Assembly (NCBI GenBank): GCA_035506295.1
Contig: DATJPR010000138.1
Span: 1 to 30,286, forward strand
Direction: 5' to 3'
DNA from: DATJPR01 sp035506295
GTDB taxonomy: Bacteria; Bacteroidota; Ignavibacteria; UBA10030; UBA6906
Length of the DNA: 30,286 nt
Made by a program: the position numbers and the translations under genes. Every line of letters starts with the position of its first letter. The stretch's first letter is position 1. Below, piece by piece: positions 19,201-27,128 of this stretch. The notes beneath the pieces were generated by a model. The model was not told the origin of the DNA. It saw only the letters and a program-made list of their open reading frames with translations, and made no database searches.

Positions 19201-20034
19201 TTGAGAAAATACCTATCGTTCGTCAAGATCGAACACACGCTCTTTTCCCTTCCGCTCATTTATAGCGGCGTGTTGCTGGGAACCCGGGGAGCGATTCCGA
19301 CGGTGCAAATCCTGCTGCTCGTTCTTGCGGCGGCCACCGGCGCGCGGACGATCGCCTTTGCGCTGAACAGGGTGATCGATCGTCACATCGATGCACGCAA
19401 TCCCCGGACCTCCATGCGGGACCTGCCGTCCGGCCGGATGTCGGTCAGCGAGGCCATCTGGGTGCTGATCGCGGGAGGACTCCTCTACTTCGGTTCCGCC
19501 TGGATGCTTTCCGAATTCTGTTTTGTGCTTTCCCCCATCCCGCTCGCTGTCTTTATCATCTACCCGACGATGAAACGTTACACCCGGCTCGCGCACTTCG
19601 GCGTTGGCCTGGGGCTGGCAATGGGTCCGCTGGGCGGATGGTTCGCGGTTTCTCCGTCGCTCCATAACCTGACCATCCCGATTCTCTTGAGCGTTTTCAC
19701 GTTGTTCTGGGTCGCGGGTTTCGACATCATCTATTCCACCCTCGACGAAGAGTTTGACAGGAAAGAGAATCTTTACTCCTTCCCGGCACGATTCGGCAGG
19801 GAGAAGGCGCTGCAATATTCTGCCCTTTTTCACGCGGTGGCTTTCGTTCTCCTGGTGGTCCTTTTCTTCTATTCCATTCTTTCGCTTCTGGCGCTCCCCC
19901 TGCTCTTGCTCACGGGGATTCTCCTTTACCTCGAACAGCGGAAGGCGTCGGATGTGGAACTCGCTTTCTTCAGAATCAACGCCGTCGCGGGCTTCTCCGT
20001 CTTCCTGATGGTGTTGGTCGGGGAGATCACGTGA
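19201..20034 (+). CDS. UbiA-family prenyltransferase (menaquinone, MqnP-like)
   Basis: This integral membrane prenyltransferase (277 residues, several hydrophobic helices) would attach the polyprenyl tail to the aromatic head group. Both Asp-rich motifs are present: NRVIDRHIDARNPRT (Asp60, Asp64) and DIIYSTLDEEFDR (175-187, with Asp182 and Asp186). UbiX and UbiD follow directly and futalosine-route genes lie downstream, so 1,4-dihydroxy-6-naphthoate (the MqnD product), not 4-hydroxybenzoate, is the likely acceptor. The start is TTG 19201, because an in-frame stop lies at 19195 and no other start precedes the conserved N-terminus. The stop overlaps the ubiX start. Confidence 0.88.
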   Translation: MRKYLSFVKIEHTLFSLPLIYSGVLLGTRGAIPTVQILLLVLAAATGARTIAFALNRVIDRHIDARNPRTSMRDLPSGRMSVSEAIWVLIAGGLLYFGSAWMLSEFCFVLSPIPLAVFIIYPTMKRYTRLAHFGVGLGLAMGPLGGWFAVSPSLHNLTIPILLSVFTLFWVAGFDIIYSTLDEEFDRKENLYSFPARFGREKALQYSALFHAVAFVLLVVLFFYSILSLLALPLLLLTGILLYLEQRKASDVELAFFRINAVAGFSVFLMVLVGEIT

Positions 20035-20582
20035 AGATCGTCGTCGGGATCACCGGCTCATCCGGCGCCGCATTTGCGCTCGACTTTCTCCAAAGGTGTC
20101 CCCACCAGAAATTCCTCATCGTCAGCGATTGGGGAAAAGTGCTGTTGAGGGATGAACTCGGCATCGGCGAGAAGGACCTGAAGCAGCACGTGGCGAAACA
20201 ATTCTCCGACGACGATCTGACCGCGCCGCCGGCATCGGGCTCCAACAAATTCGACGCGCTCGTGGTGCTTCCCGCCTCGACGTCAACGATCGGGAAGATA
20301 GCGTCGGGCATCGGAGACACGCTGATTACGCGTGCCGCCCAGGTGTGCCTGAAGGAGCGATACAGACTCATCCTCTGTGTCCGCGAAACGCCTCTGTCGA
20401 CGCTCACGCTCGAACAATGTGCGCGCCTCTCCGGCTACGGGGCGACGATCATGCCGATCTCCCCGCCGATGTACCACATACCGAAAACCGTCGACGAGTA
20501 CGTTTCATCATTCACCGACAAAGTCCTCTCCCAACTCGAGGGGGAGCACGGGAAAGGGTGGCGACGTGAGGAGTTCCTCTGA
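20031..20582 (+). CDS. ubiX: UbiX flavin prenyltransferase
   Basis: UbiX (183 residues) makes prenylated FMN, the cofactor needed by UbiD decarboxylases. It has GITGSSGAAFALDFL at the N-terminus (FMN-binding P-loop-like GITGSSGA), the VVLPASTSTIGKIASGIGDTLITRAAQVCLKE region and LCVRETPLSTL, all typical. GTG 20031 overlaps the prenyltransferase stop (GTGA) and is preceded by GGGGAG. The 3' end overlaps the ubiD start by 17 bases, giving tight coupling of cofactor maker and user. Confidence 0.95.
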   Translation: MKIVVGITGSSGAAFALDFLQRCPHQKFLIVSDWGKVLLRDELGIGEKDLKQHVAKQFSDDDLTAPPASGSNKFDALVVLPASTSTIGKIASGIGDTLITRAAQVCLKERYRLILCVRETPLSTLTLEQCARLSGYGATIMPISPPMYHIPKTVDEYVSSFTDKVLSQLEGEHGKGWRREEFL

Positions 20583-22377
20583 GCAAAGTCGATCCCGCCG
20601 CCCGCACTTCCGGACGATCGGGGACTTCGCCCGCTATCTTGAGCGTGAGGGGGAGCTCGTCCGCGTAGGCATCGAGGTCGATCCATATCTTGAGATCACG
20701 GAGATTGCAAGTCGTGCCATCCGGGAGCGCAAGCCTGCACTCTGGTTCGAGAACGTCCGGGGATCGCGGTATCCCCTGGTGATCAACCTGCTCGCAAGCG
20801 ACCGGCGCTGCGAGCTGGCGCTCGGAACGCATCCTGAGGCGCTCGGTGAAGAGATCGTCCGGTTCTTTGGCGATCTGTTTCCGCCGAAGCCGTCGCAACT
20901 CTGGGCCCGCAGAACATTCGCCCGTCGATTTCTTCATGCACCTCCGCGGCGCACGTCGCGGGCGATCAGCCAGGAAGTCTGCGAGGAACCCGACCTCGGC
21001 GCATTGCCGATCCTCACCTGTTGGCCTCAAGACGGCGGACGGTTTCTGACACTGCCGCAGGTCATCACGTACGATCCCCGGAATGGGAAACGAAACATGG
21101 GGATGTACCGGATGCAGGTGTTCGACGAGCGCACCACCGGCATGCACTGGCAGATCCAGAAGGGAGGCGGCTTTCACTACTATCAAGCGGAGAAGCACGG
21201 ACGAGAATTCGAAATGGCGGTCGCCCTCGGCACCGACCCCGCGCTGCTCATGGCAACCATTGCCGCTCTTCCCGAGAACATCGATGAAGCCGTGTTCGCC
21301 GGATTCCTCCGGGGCGAGCGGACTCGGTTCGTCAAAGGCACATCGATCGCGGTCGATGTGCCGGCGGAAGCCGAGTTTATCCTCGAAGGCGTCGTCCCTC
21401 TGCATGAGCGGCGCATGGAAGGGCCGTTCGGCGATCACTTCGGGCATTACTCCCATGCCGCCGACTTCCCCGTGTTTCATGTCAGGAAGGTGACGCGGCG
21501 AAAGGATGCCGTGTATCCCGCGACGGTTGTCGGCATCCCGCCGATGGAAGACAAGTTCATGGGCGATGCCACCCAGCAGATTCTCGGTCCTCTGGCAAAG
21601 CTCGTCCATCCAGAAGTCCAGTCGCTCTGGGCGTACTATGAAGCGGGGTTCCACAATCTTCTCGTGGTCGCGGTTGATCAGCGCTATGCCAAGGAGTCGA
21701 TAAAAACCGCGCTCGGCCTCATGGGGTTGTCGCAACTCTCGCTGACCAAGTGCATGATCCTGGTCTCTGAAGGGACAAATGTTCGTGACTTCAAGGCGGT
21801 TCTCAGCGAGGTGCGTGACCATTTCGATCCGCATTTTGATTTTCTTCTTGTCCCGCGGGCGCCCCTCGACACGCTCGATTTCACGAGTTTCACCATGAAC
21901 ATGGGGAGCCGCATGGTGATCGACGCGACACGAAAGGCAACCCGATCCCCGCGCCCCCGGCCCTCTCTTCCTCTTTCCCGTGAGAGATTCCTGAAGCTGA
22001 AGTCGGTGCATGGGTCGATCGTCGACGTCCATGTCTCCGCGGACTGTATGCTGACGGTCAAAGTTTCGTCCGAAGGGCGACAGGTGATGGAAACTCTTCT
22101 ATCCCATCCTGATGTTTCAGACATACGCATTATCGCCTGCGTCAGCGAGGATGTTGATATTGACGACCGGGAGAACCGTATCTGGGGAGTGTTTACCCGG
22201 TTCGATTGCGAGCGGGACATCCTGTTCCGCGAGCAACGCCTGATCGGTATCAGCCCGATCTACGGCGGACCAATGGGGATCGATGCAACCTGGAAAAAAG
22301 GATATCCTGAACCGTTGACGATGACCGACGCAGTGGTGCGGAAAGTCGACGGACGATGGGACCAGTACTGGAAGTGA
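20566..22377 (+). CDS. ubiD: UbiD-family decarboxylase (menaquinone, MqnL-like)
   Basis: This is a 603-residue UbiD-type prenyl-FMN-dependent decarboxylase. It is about 100 residues longer than E. coli UbiD, in line with my recollection of Bacteroidota-type members. Motifs are LTLPQVITYDPRNGKRNMGMYRMQ (161-184), VPAEAEFILEGVV and MEGPFGDHFGHYS (284-296), which carry the conserved Arg and Glu residues. By context it removes the ring carboxylate left by the futalosine route after prenylation. The open frame reaches upstream to 20377, but that part is antisense-like sequence over ubiX. GTG 20566 is the start with GGGAAAGGG ahead and a 17-base overlap with ubiX. The prenylation/decarboxylation order is inferred from context. 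Confidence 0.92.
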   Translation: MRSSSEQSRSRRPHFRTIGDFARYLEREGELVRVGIEVDPYLEITEIASRAIRERKPALWFENVRGSRYPLVINLLASDRRCELALGTHPEALGEEIVRFFGDLFPPKPSQLWARRTFARRFLHAPPRRTSRAISQEVCEEPDLGALPILTCWPQDGGRFLTLPQVITYDPRNGKRNMGMYRMQVFDERTTGMHWQIQKGGGFHYYQAEKHGREFEMAVALGTDPALLMATIAALPENIDEAVFAGFLRGERTRFVKGTSIAVDVPAEAEFILEGVVPLHERRMEGPFGDHFGHYSHAADFPVFHVRKVTRRKDAVYPATVVGIPPMEDKFMGDATQQILGPLAKLVHPEVQSLWAYYEAGFHNLLVVAVDQRYAKESIKTALGLMGLSQLSLTKCMILVSEGTNVRDFKAVLSEVRDHFDPHFDFLLVPRAPLDTLDFTSFTMNMGSRMVIDATRKATRSPRPRPSLPLSRERFLKLKSVHGSIVDVHVSADCMLTVKVSSEGRQVMETLLSHPDVSDIRIIACVSEDVDIDDRENRIWGVFTRFDCERDILFREQRLIGISPIYGGPMGIDATWKKGYPEPLTMTDAVVRKVDGRWDQYWK

Positions 22378-22432
22378 ACGCAGCAACAACAAGCCGCCGG
22401 AGACTCTCGGTGGCGATGAGACGAGCACACGC

Positions 22433-24313
22433 ATGAACCAGGTACATGACAGCGCACTGAATGCCATCTGGCAGAAGGTCCGTCGCGGAGAGCGGTTGAG
22501 CCTTCTGGACGGACTACAGTTGTACCACACGCAGGACATCATCGGGCTCGGGAAGCTGGCGCACTATGCGCAGCAAGCCCGCAGCGGGGACGCCGTCTAC
22601 TTCGTGTTGAACCAGAAGATCGAACCGACCAACATCTGCGTCCTCAGCTGCAAGTTCTGCGACTTCGCGACGAAGAAGCATAGCCCTCGCGCGTACGAAA
22701 TGTCGACGGAAGAAATTCTCTCGAAGCTTTCTCCGGAGATCAGGGAAGTCCACGTGACCGGCGGGATGCCGCCGGACTGGCCGTGGGAACGGTATCTCGA
22801 TATCGTCCGTTCGATTCACCGCGCTCTGCCCGATGCGGACATCAAGGCGTTCACCGCGGTGGAGATCGATTTCTTCCACAAGAAATTCCGGATGTCGGTC
22901 GAAGAAGTGCTGCGCCAGCTCCAGGCCGCCGGCCTGCGGACCATGCCGGGCGGAGGCGCGGAGATCTTCAGCGAACGCGTCCGACGCCATCTTTTTCCGC
23001 AGAAGATCGGCGCCAGGGGATGGTTCGAAGTCCACAAGACTGCCCACCGGCTCGGCATCCCGACCAACAGCACGATGCTGTACGGCCATATCGAGACACT
23101 GGAAGAACGTCTGGTCCACATGATCAAGCTGCGCGAGGCGCAGGATGAGACCGGCGGATTTCTCACGTTCGTGCCGCTTGCGTTCCAACCGGGAACGACC
23201 GGGATCAAACCGCGGAACCAGTTTACCTCCGCAGTCGACGATCTGAAAACGATCGCCGTTTCCCGGTTGATGCTGGATAACATTCCGCACATCAAGGCCT
23301 ACTGGGTGATGTTGACGGAAGAAGTGGCGTCCGTCGCCCTCAATTTCGGCGCGGACGATATCGACGGCCGCGTCGGCGGCGAGAAGATTGCGCATGATGC
23401 CGGCGCCATCAGTCCGCTCACGCTCGCGAAGGACCGTTTGATCAGGATCATCACTGACGCCGGGAAGATCCCGGTGGAGCGCGACGCGTACTACAATCCG
23501 CTCCAGCTGCATGCGAAGAACGTCATCGGCAAGATCCCGTATCTGAATTCTGTCCCATTCTACGAACACTTTTCCAGAGACCGTTTCAAGGTCCTCCCCG
23601 TCGTCCCGCGGAGGATGGGCATCCTCTGCCGGAAGGGCGAGGTCGACGCAGGCCCGTTCTCGCTCATGGATTACTTCAGCCACCAGGACCATCTCGACCT
23701 GATGGACTGGTGCATCGCCAACCATCGGGAGGTCCTGAGCGTCCTTCTCTTCTCGCGCGTGAAATGGGAGGATCTCGGCGGTGCGACAATCGGGATCAGC
23801 GACGGCACCGCGACCTCGATTTATCTTTTGAAGATTCTCCTTGAGAAGAAATACCACGTGAAGACGGCGTTCCGCCGGCTCCACTCCGGCGTCAACGATT
23901 GGTCGACGTTCGACGGGATCCTCTTGATCGGCGATGAGGCATTGCGGGGACGCAAATACGGCGTGGAAGGGTTCCCGTACGTTTTCGATCTCGCGAGGGA
24001 ATGGCAGCAATGGCAGGACCTTCCCTTCGTCTTCGCCGTGTGGGCGCGGCAGAGGGCGATGACCGAAGAAGCGAAAGCGGAGCTCGATGCCATGATCGGG
24101 AGGTCGCTCGAGGAATCGTCGAAGGATTTCGGCGCAGTGGGCGCGGTGCACGGCCGCCGGATCGGCCTGAGCCTCGCCGAGGTCGCCGACTATCTGGCGG
24201 GGTTTACCTTCAGGATCGGCTCCCGGGAGAAGGAGGCGATGGAGCGATTCAAGCAGCTTGTCGATGAGCTTGAGCCGCTGCGCGAAACCGTGTCAGAGGA
24301 GACTGTGATATGA
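22433..24313 (+). CDS. mqnE/mqnA: Fused aminodeoxyfutalosine synthase (MqnE) - chorismate dehydratase (MqnA)
   Basis: This 626-residue protein joins two futalosine-pathway enzymes that are normally separate. Residues 1 to about 362 are MqnE, a radical SAM enzyme with CVLSCKFCDF (Cys69, Cys73, Cys76), EVHVTGGMPPDWPWERYL, TMPGGGAEIFSERVR and NSTMLYGHIET. From about 363 on it is MqnA: IGKIPYLNSVPFYEHF, KGEVDAGPFSLMDYF, SVLLFSR, GTATSIYLLKILLEKKY, FDGILLIGDEAL and FDLAREWQQWQDLPFVFAVWA. MqnA dehydrates chorismate to 3-[(1-carboxyvinyl)oxy]benzoate, which MqnE joins to SAM, so the fusion combines steps one and two in reverse domain order. There is no stop, frameshift or obvious linker at the junction. 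The mqnC start overlaps the stop (ATGA). Confidence 0.92.
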   Translation: MNQVHDSALNAIWQKVRRGERLSLLDGLQLYHTQDIIGLGKLAHYAQQARSGDAVYFVLNQKIEPTNICVLSCKFCDFATKKHSPRAYEMSTEEILSKLSPEIREVHVTGGMPPDWPWERYLDIVRSIHRALPDADIKAFTAVEIDFFHKKFRMSVEEVLRQLQAAGLRTMPGGGAEIFSERVRRHLFPQKIGARGWFEVHKTAHRLGIPTNSTMLYGHIETLEERLVHMIKLREAQDETGGFLTFVPLAFQPGTTGIKPRNQFTSAVDDLKTIAVSRLMLDNIPHIKAYWVMLTEEVASVALNFGADDIDGRVGGEKIAHDAGAISPLTLAKDRLIRIITDAGKIPVERDAYYNPLQLHAKNVIGKIPYLNSVPFYEHFSRDRFKVLPVVPRRMGILCRKGEVDAGPFSLMDYFSHQDHLDLMDWCIANHREVLSVLLFSRVKWEDLGGATIGISDGTATSIYLLKILLEKKYHVKTAFRRLHSGVNDWSTFDGILLIGDEALRGRKYGVEGFPYVFDLAREWQQWQDLPFVFAVWARQRAMTEEAKAELDAMIGRSLEESSKDFGAVGAVHGRRIGLSLAEVADYLAGFTFRIGSREKEAMERFKQLVDELEPLRETVSEETVI

Positions 24314-25410
24314 TCAGCATTGCCGACGTGCTCGACCGTGCCATCGCGGGCGGCCGGATCAGCAGGCAGGAGGGACTGATGCTGCTTGAACGCGGCGAGT
24401 TGCTCGATCTCGCCGACGCGGCCAACGCCGTCCGCTTTCGCCTGCATCCGAAGAGGGAAGTGACCTTCCTCGTCGACACGAATCCGAATTACTCGAACCT
24501 CTGCACCATCGACTGCATCTTCTGCGCGTTCTACCGGCATCCGGGGGAAGAAGGTGCATACACGCATTCCGTGGATGATCTGATCAAGAAGTTCAAAGAT
24601 GCCGCTGTGAAGGGAGTGACGACGGTCCTGCTTCAGGGCGGCGTGCATCCGTCATTGCCCTTTGAGTACTACCTCGAGCTGGTGGAGCGTACGATCCGCG
24701 AGGTGCCGGAAGTGTATCCGCACTTCTTCTCGACGTCCGAAATCATCGGCATGGCAAACATTGCCGGGCTTTCCATTCCCGAGGTGCTGCGGAGATTGTG
24801 GGATGCGGGGCTTCGGTCGATCCCCGGTGGAGGAGCGGAAATCCTTTCCGACCGGGTAAAACAGAAAATCAGCCACCTCAAGGGGACCTCGGCCGATTGG
24901 CTAAACGTCATGCGCGAGGCGCACAAGATCGGGTACAAGAGCACGGCGACGATGATGTACGGTCATCTGGAGAAAGACGAAGACATCATCGAGCACCTTG
25001 ATGCGGTGCGCTCTCTGCAGGACGAACTACACGGCTTCACGGCGTTTGTCCCCTGGAGTTTCAAACCGGGGAATACGCCACTGGAAAAAATCATCCCGCG
25101 CTACGCGAGCCCGATCAGGTACCTCCAGATCATTGCACTCTCCCGCCTCTATCTTGACAACGTGCCGCACATCCAGGCGTCATGGTTTTCGGAAGGAAAG
25201 AAGACGGGGCAGATTGCGCTGCACTTCGGAGCGGATGATTTCGGCGGGACGCTGCAGGAGGAGAATGTCCATGCCGCGGCGAACTTCGTCAACAAGACGA
25301 ATACGGAGGAGTGCATCCAGTTGATTCACGACTCGGGTTTCGCGGCCACGCAGCGGACAACGCTCTATGATATCCTGAAAGTCTTCCCGCTCCCCGCTGC
25401 TGCGGCGTAG
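24310..25410 (+). CDS. mqnC: Cyclic dehypoxanthinyl futalosine synthase
   Basis: MqnC (366 residues) is the radical SAM enzyme that cyclises dehypoxanthine futalosine. The cluster motif NLCTIDCIFCAFYRHPGE holds Cys65, Cys69 and Cys72. Also visible are TTVLLQGGVHPSLPFEYY, RSIPGGGAEILSDRV, STATMMYGHLEKDEDIIEHL, FVPWSFKPGNTPLE and LHFGADDFGGTLQEENV. ATG 24310 overlaps the stop of the MqnE-MqnA gene and has GAGGAG ahead. The substrate comes from a futalosine hydrolase (MqnB or an MTA/SAH nucleosidase) that is not in this window. The gene converges on mqnD with only 33 bases between stops, and I see no clear terminator there. Confidence 0.95.
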   Translation: MISIADVLDRAIAGGRISRQEGLMLLERGELLDLADAANAVRFRLHPKREVTFLVDTNPNYSNLCTIDCIFCAFYRHPGEEGAYTHSVDDLIKKFKDAAVKGVTTVLLQGGVHPSLPFEYYLELVERTIREVPEVYPHFFSTSEIIGMANIAGLSIPEVLRRLWDAGLRSIPGGGAEILSDRVKQKISHLKGTSADWLNVMREAHKIGYKSTATMMYGHLEKDEDIIEHLDAVRSLQDELHGFTAFVPWSFKPGNTPLEKIIPRYASPIRYLQIIALSRLYLDNVPHIQASWFSEGKKTGQIALHFGADDFGGTLQEENVHAAANFVNKTNTEECIQLIHDSGFAATQRTTLYDILKVFPLPAAAA

Positions 25411-25443
25411 GGTTCCGGGCGACCCTGCGGCGATCCTCCCGCC

Positions 25444-26280
25444 CTATACGAGTTGAAGGTCGCCGACCTTTCGCACGATGCCCATCTGGTGACCGCGGTC
25501 GAACAGAAACTGCAGGGCTTTCTCTCCGTTGTCCCCCATGTCGATCGTGAGCTGGCTCACGTACATCTTCACGAACTTCTCCCCGAGCTTTCGTTCGATC
25601 CCACGTCCCCACTGGAGCGCATACGGGATCGACTCCTCCTGGTGCTGATATCCGTAGTCGATGCTTTCCTTCAATCCCCGGGACAACCGTGTGGCCATCT
25701 CCATGCCGAGATCCTTGCGGACGAGATCGAGGCCGAGAGGAAGGGGGAGACCGCCGGTTTCCGATTGCCACAGCTCCCCGAAATCCAGGACCTTGTGGTA
25801 CCCGAGCGCCTGATAGGTGATCTGTCCTTCGTGGATCAGCAACCCTGCGTCGACCGTGCCTTCATCGACCGCCTGCATGATCTTGTCGAACGGCATGTCG
25901 ACGTGTCGGATCCCGTCCGTGAAAATCCGAAAGAGGAGCGTTGCGGTTGTCAGCGGTCCCGGTGTCCCCACCACCTTCCCCTTCAGCTCCTCGAGCGAAC
26001 GATACTTCCTCGAAATGATCACCGGTCCGTATCCTTCGCCCATGCTCGCGCCGGTGCGCATGATCCAGTAGGAGTCGGCGATCGATGGATACGCATGCGC
26101 GGAAACCGCCGTGACTTCCAGCTCGCCGCGGAGGGCGCGTTCGTTCAGCGATTGAATATCTTCGAGGATATGCTTGATGGTGATCCCTTCAAGGCGGACC
26201 TTGCCGCTCGAGAGTCCATAAAACATGAAGGCGTCGTCGGGATCGGGACTATGGCCCACGCGAACAATTCTTTCAGTCAT
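25444..26280 (-). CDS. mqnD: 1,4-dihydroxy-6-naphthoate synthase
   Basis: MqnD (278 residues, periplasmic-binding-protein-like fold, but cytosolic) turns cyclic dehypoxanthine futalosine into 1,4-dihydroxy-6-naphthoate. It has HSPDPDDAFMFYGL (10-23), TAVSAHAYP, a GPVIIS segment, GTPGPLTTATLL and LLIHEGQITYQ with the expected catalytic His150. The ATG overlaps the stop of the upstream methyltransferase gene (ATGA), so the two are coupled. It faces mqnC tail to tail, so the pathway genes form two converging units. Confidence 0.95.
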   Translation of the reverse strand: MTERIVRVGHSPDPDDAFMFYGLSSGKVRLEGITIKHILEDIQSLNERALRGELEVTAVSAHAYPSIADSYWIMRTGASMGEGYGPVIISRKYRSLEELKGKVVGTPGPLTTATLLFRIFTDGIRHVDMPFDKIMQAVDEGTVDAGLLIHEGQITYQALGYHKVLDFGELWQSETGGLPLPLGLDLVRKDLGMEMATRLSRGLKESIDYGYQHQEESIPYALQWGRGIERKLGEKFVKMYVSQLTIDMGDNGEKALQFLFDRGHQMGIVRKVGDLQLV

Positions 26281-27032
26281 GGCTGTTTCGTACCTGTATA
26301 GATAGTGGCGATGCCGAAGGTGAGCCGTTCTTCCGCGACCTCCTTGAAGCCTGCGTCGCGAAGGATCTGAAGAAAATTCTCCCCCTCGGGGAATTGCATG
26401 ACGGTCTCGGGCAGATAGGAATACGCCTGGTCGTGTCCGGAGACATACCGACCGATGAGCGGCAACACGTGGCGAAAGTAGAACAGATAGACGTGTTTGA
26501 ACGGGAAGAGGCGGGGTTTTGAGAATTCCAGCACGACGATTCTGCCCGCGTCGCGAAGGACCCGGTGCATTTCAGCGATCCCCTGGTCCAGATGCTCGAA
26601 ATTCCTCGCCCCAAACGCGACGATAGCGGCGTCGAAAGACGCATCGGGAAAAGCCAGCTTCTCGGCCTCGCCGGTGGCGAGCTTGAACCGGTCGGCGAGA
26701 CCGCGGCGCTCGATTTTTTCCCGCCCCCGTTCCAGCATCGCCTCAGCGATGTCGACGCCGACCACCTTACGGGCGCCGATCCTGATGGCCGCGAGCCCGA
26801 AGTCTCCTGTGCCGGTGGCGACATCAAGGACATCGTTCATTGCGCCGCCGCGCAATCGTTCTGCCGCGCGCCGCCTCCAATAAACATCGACACCGCCGCT
26901 CAACAGGTGATTCAGGAGGTCGTACCGGTAGGCAATGGCGTCGAAGAGTGATTGGACGTATCGTTTTTCCAAGGCGAGCGTGCTTCGTGAGCGCATATGA
27001 TATCGAAATCCGCCGTGAGATTCAATTTGCAT
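26277..27032 (-). CDS. menG: Demethylmenaquinone methyltransferase (MenG/UbiE)
   Basis: This SAM-dependent C-methyltransferase (251 residues) would perform the last step of menaquinone synthesis. Motifs are SLFDAIAYRYDLLNHLLSGGVDVYWRR, the SAM-binding DVLDVATGTGDFGLAA (67-82), FDAAIVAFGARNFEHLDQGIAEMHRVLRDAGRIVVLEFSKP and FYFRHVLPLIGRYVSGHDQAYSYLPETVMQFP, all classic UbiE/MenG. A second in-frame ATG at 26996 (MRSRSTLALEKRY) is also possible, as neither start has a clear ribosome-binding site. The location next to mqnD supports menaquinone rather than ubiquinone. Confidence 0.93.
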   Translation of the reverse strand: MQIESHGGFRYHMRSRSTLALEKRYVQSLFDAIAYRYDLLNHLLSGGVDVYWRRRAAERLRGGAMNDVLDVATGTGDFGLAAIRIGARKVVGVDIAEAMLERGREKIERRGLADRFKLATGEAEKLAFPDASFDAAIVAFGARNFEHLDQGIAEMHRVLRDAGRIVVLEFSKPRLFPFKHVYLFYFRHVLPLIGRYVSGHDQAYSYLPETVMQFPEGENFLQILRDAGFKEVAEERLTFGIATIYTGTKQP

Positions 27033-27055
27033 TTCAACGCTTCATAAATTATCAT
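27027..27055 (+). promoter_or_regulatory. Putative sigma70-like promoter of the aro operon
   Basis: TTGCAT (27027-27032) and TATCAT (27050-27055) are spaced by 17 bases. Transcription would start near 27062, leaving a leader of about 67 bases that contains the hairpin at 27080-27108. The -35 element overlaps the first codons of the divergent menG if that gene starts at 27032. Confidence 0.45.
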
Positions 27056-27079
27056 TTGGTGATGAGGTTTCGCTTCGTG

Positions 27080-27108
27080 CCCCCACCGATTCCTGTGAGG
27101 GTTTTTTT
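27080..27108 (+). terminator. Terminator-like hairpin in the aroB leader (possible attenuator)
   Basis: CCCCAC and GTGAGGG can pair with one bulged A, around an 8-base loop, and are followed immediately by seven T residues. The structure ends 20 bases before the aroB ATG and lies downstream of a promoter-like element. No plus-strand gene ends here, so if it terminates transcription it would act on the aro operon's own leader. Confidence 0.4.
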
Positions 27109-27128
27109 GTTTTCCGGAGCAGGCGCAC

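Noticed and set aside
20377..20565. N-terminal extension of UbiD inside ubiX
   Set aside because: The extension reads as low-complexity Arg/Ser sequence overlapping conserved ubiX codons. The GTG at 20566 fits the family start.
22514..24151. 545-codon open frame on the minus strand
   Set aside because: It is antisense to the MqnE-MqnA fusion, with no domain signature and composition typical of a shadow frame.
25411..25443. Bidirectional terminator between mqnC and mqnD
   Set aside because: The 33-base gap is GC-rich but has no convincing stem followed by a T-run on either strand.
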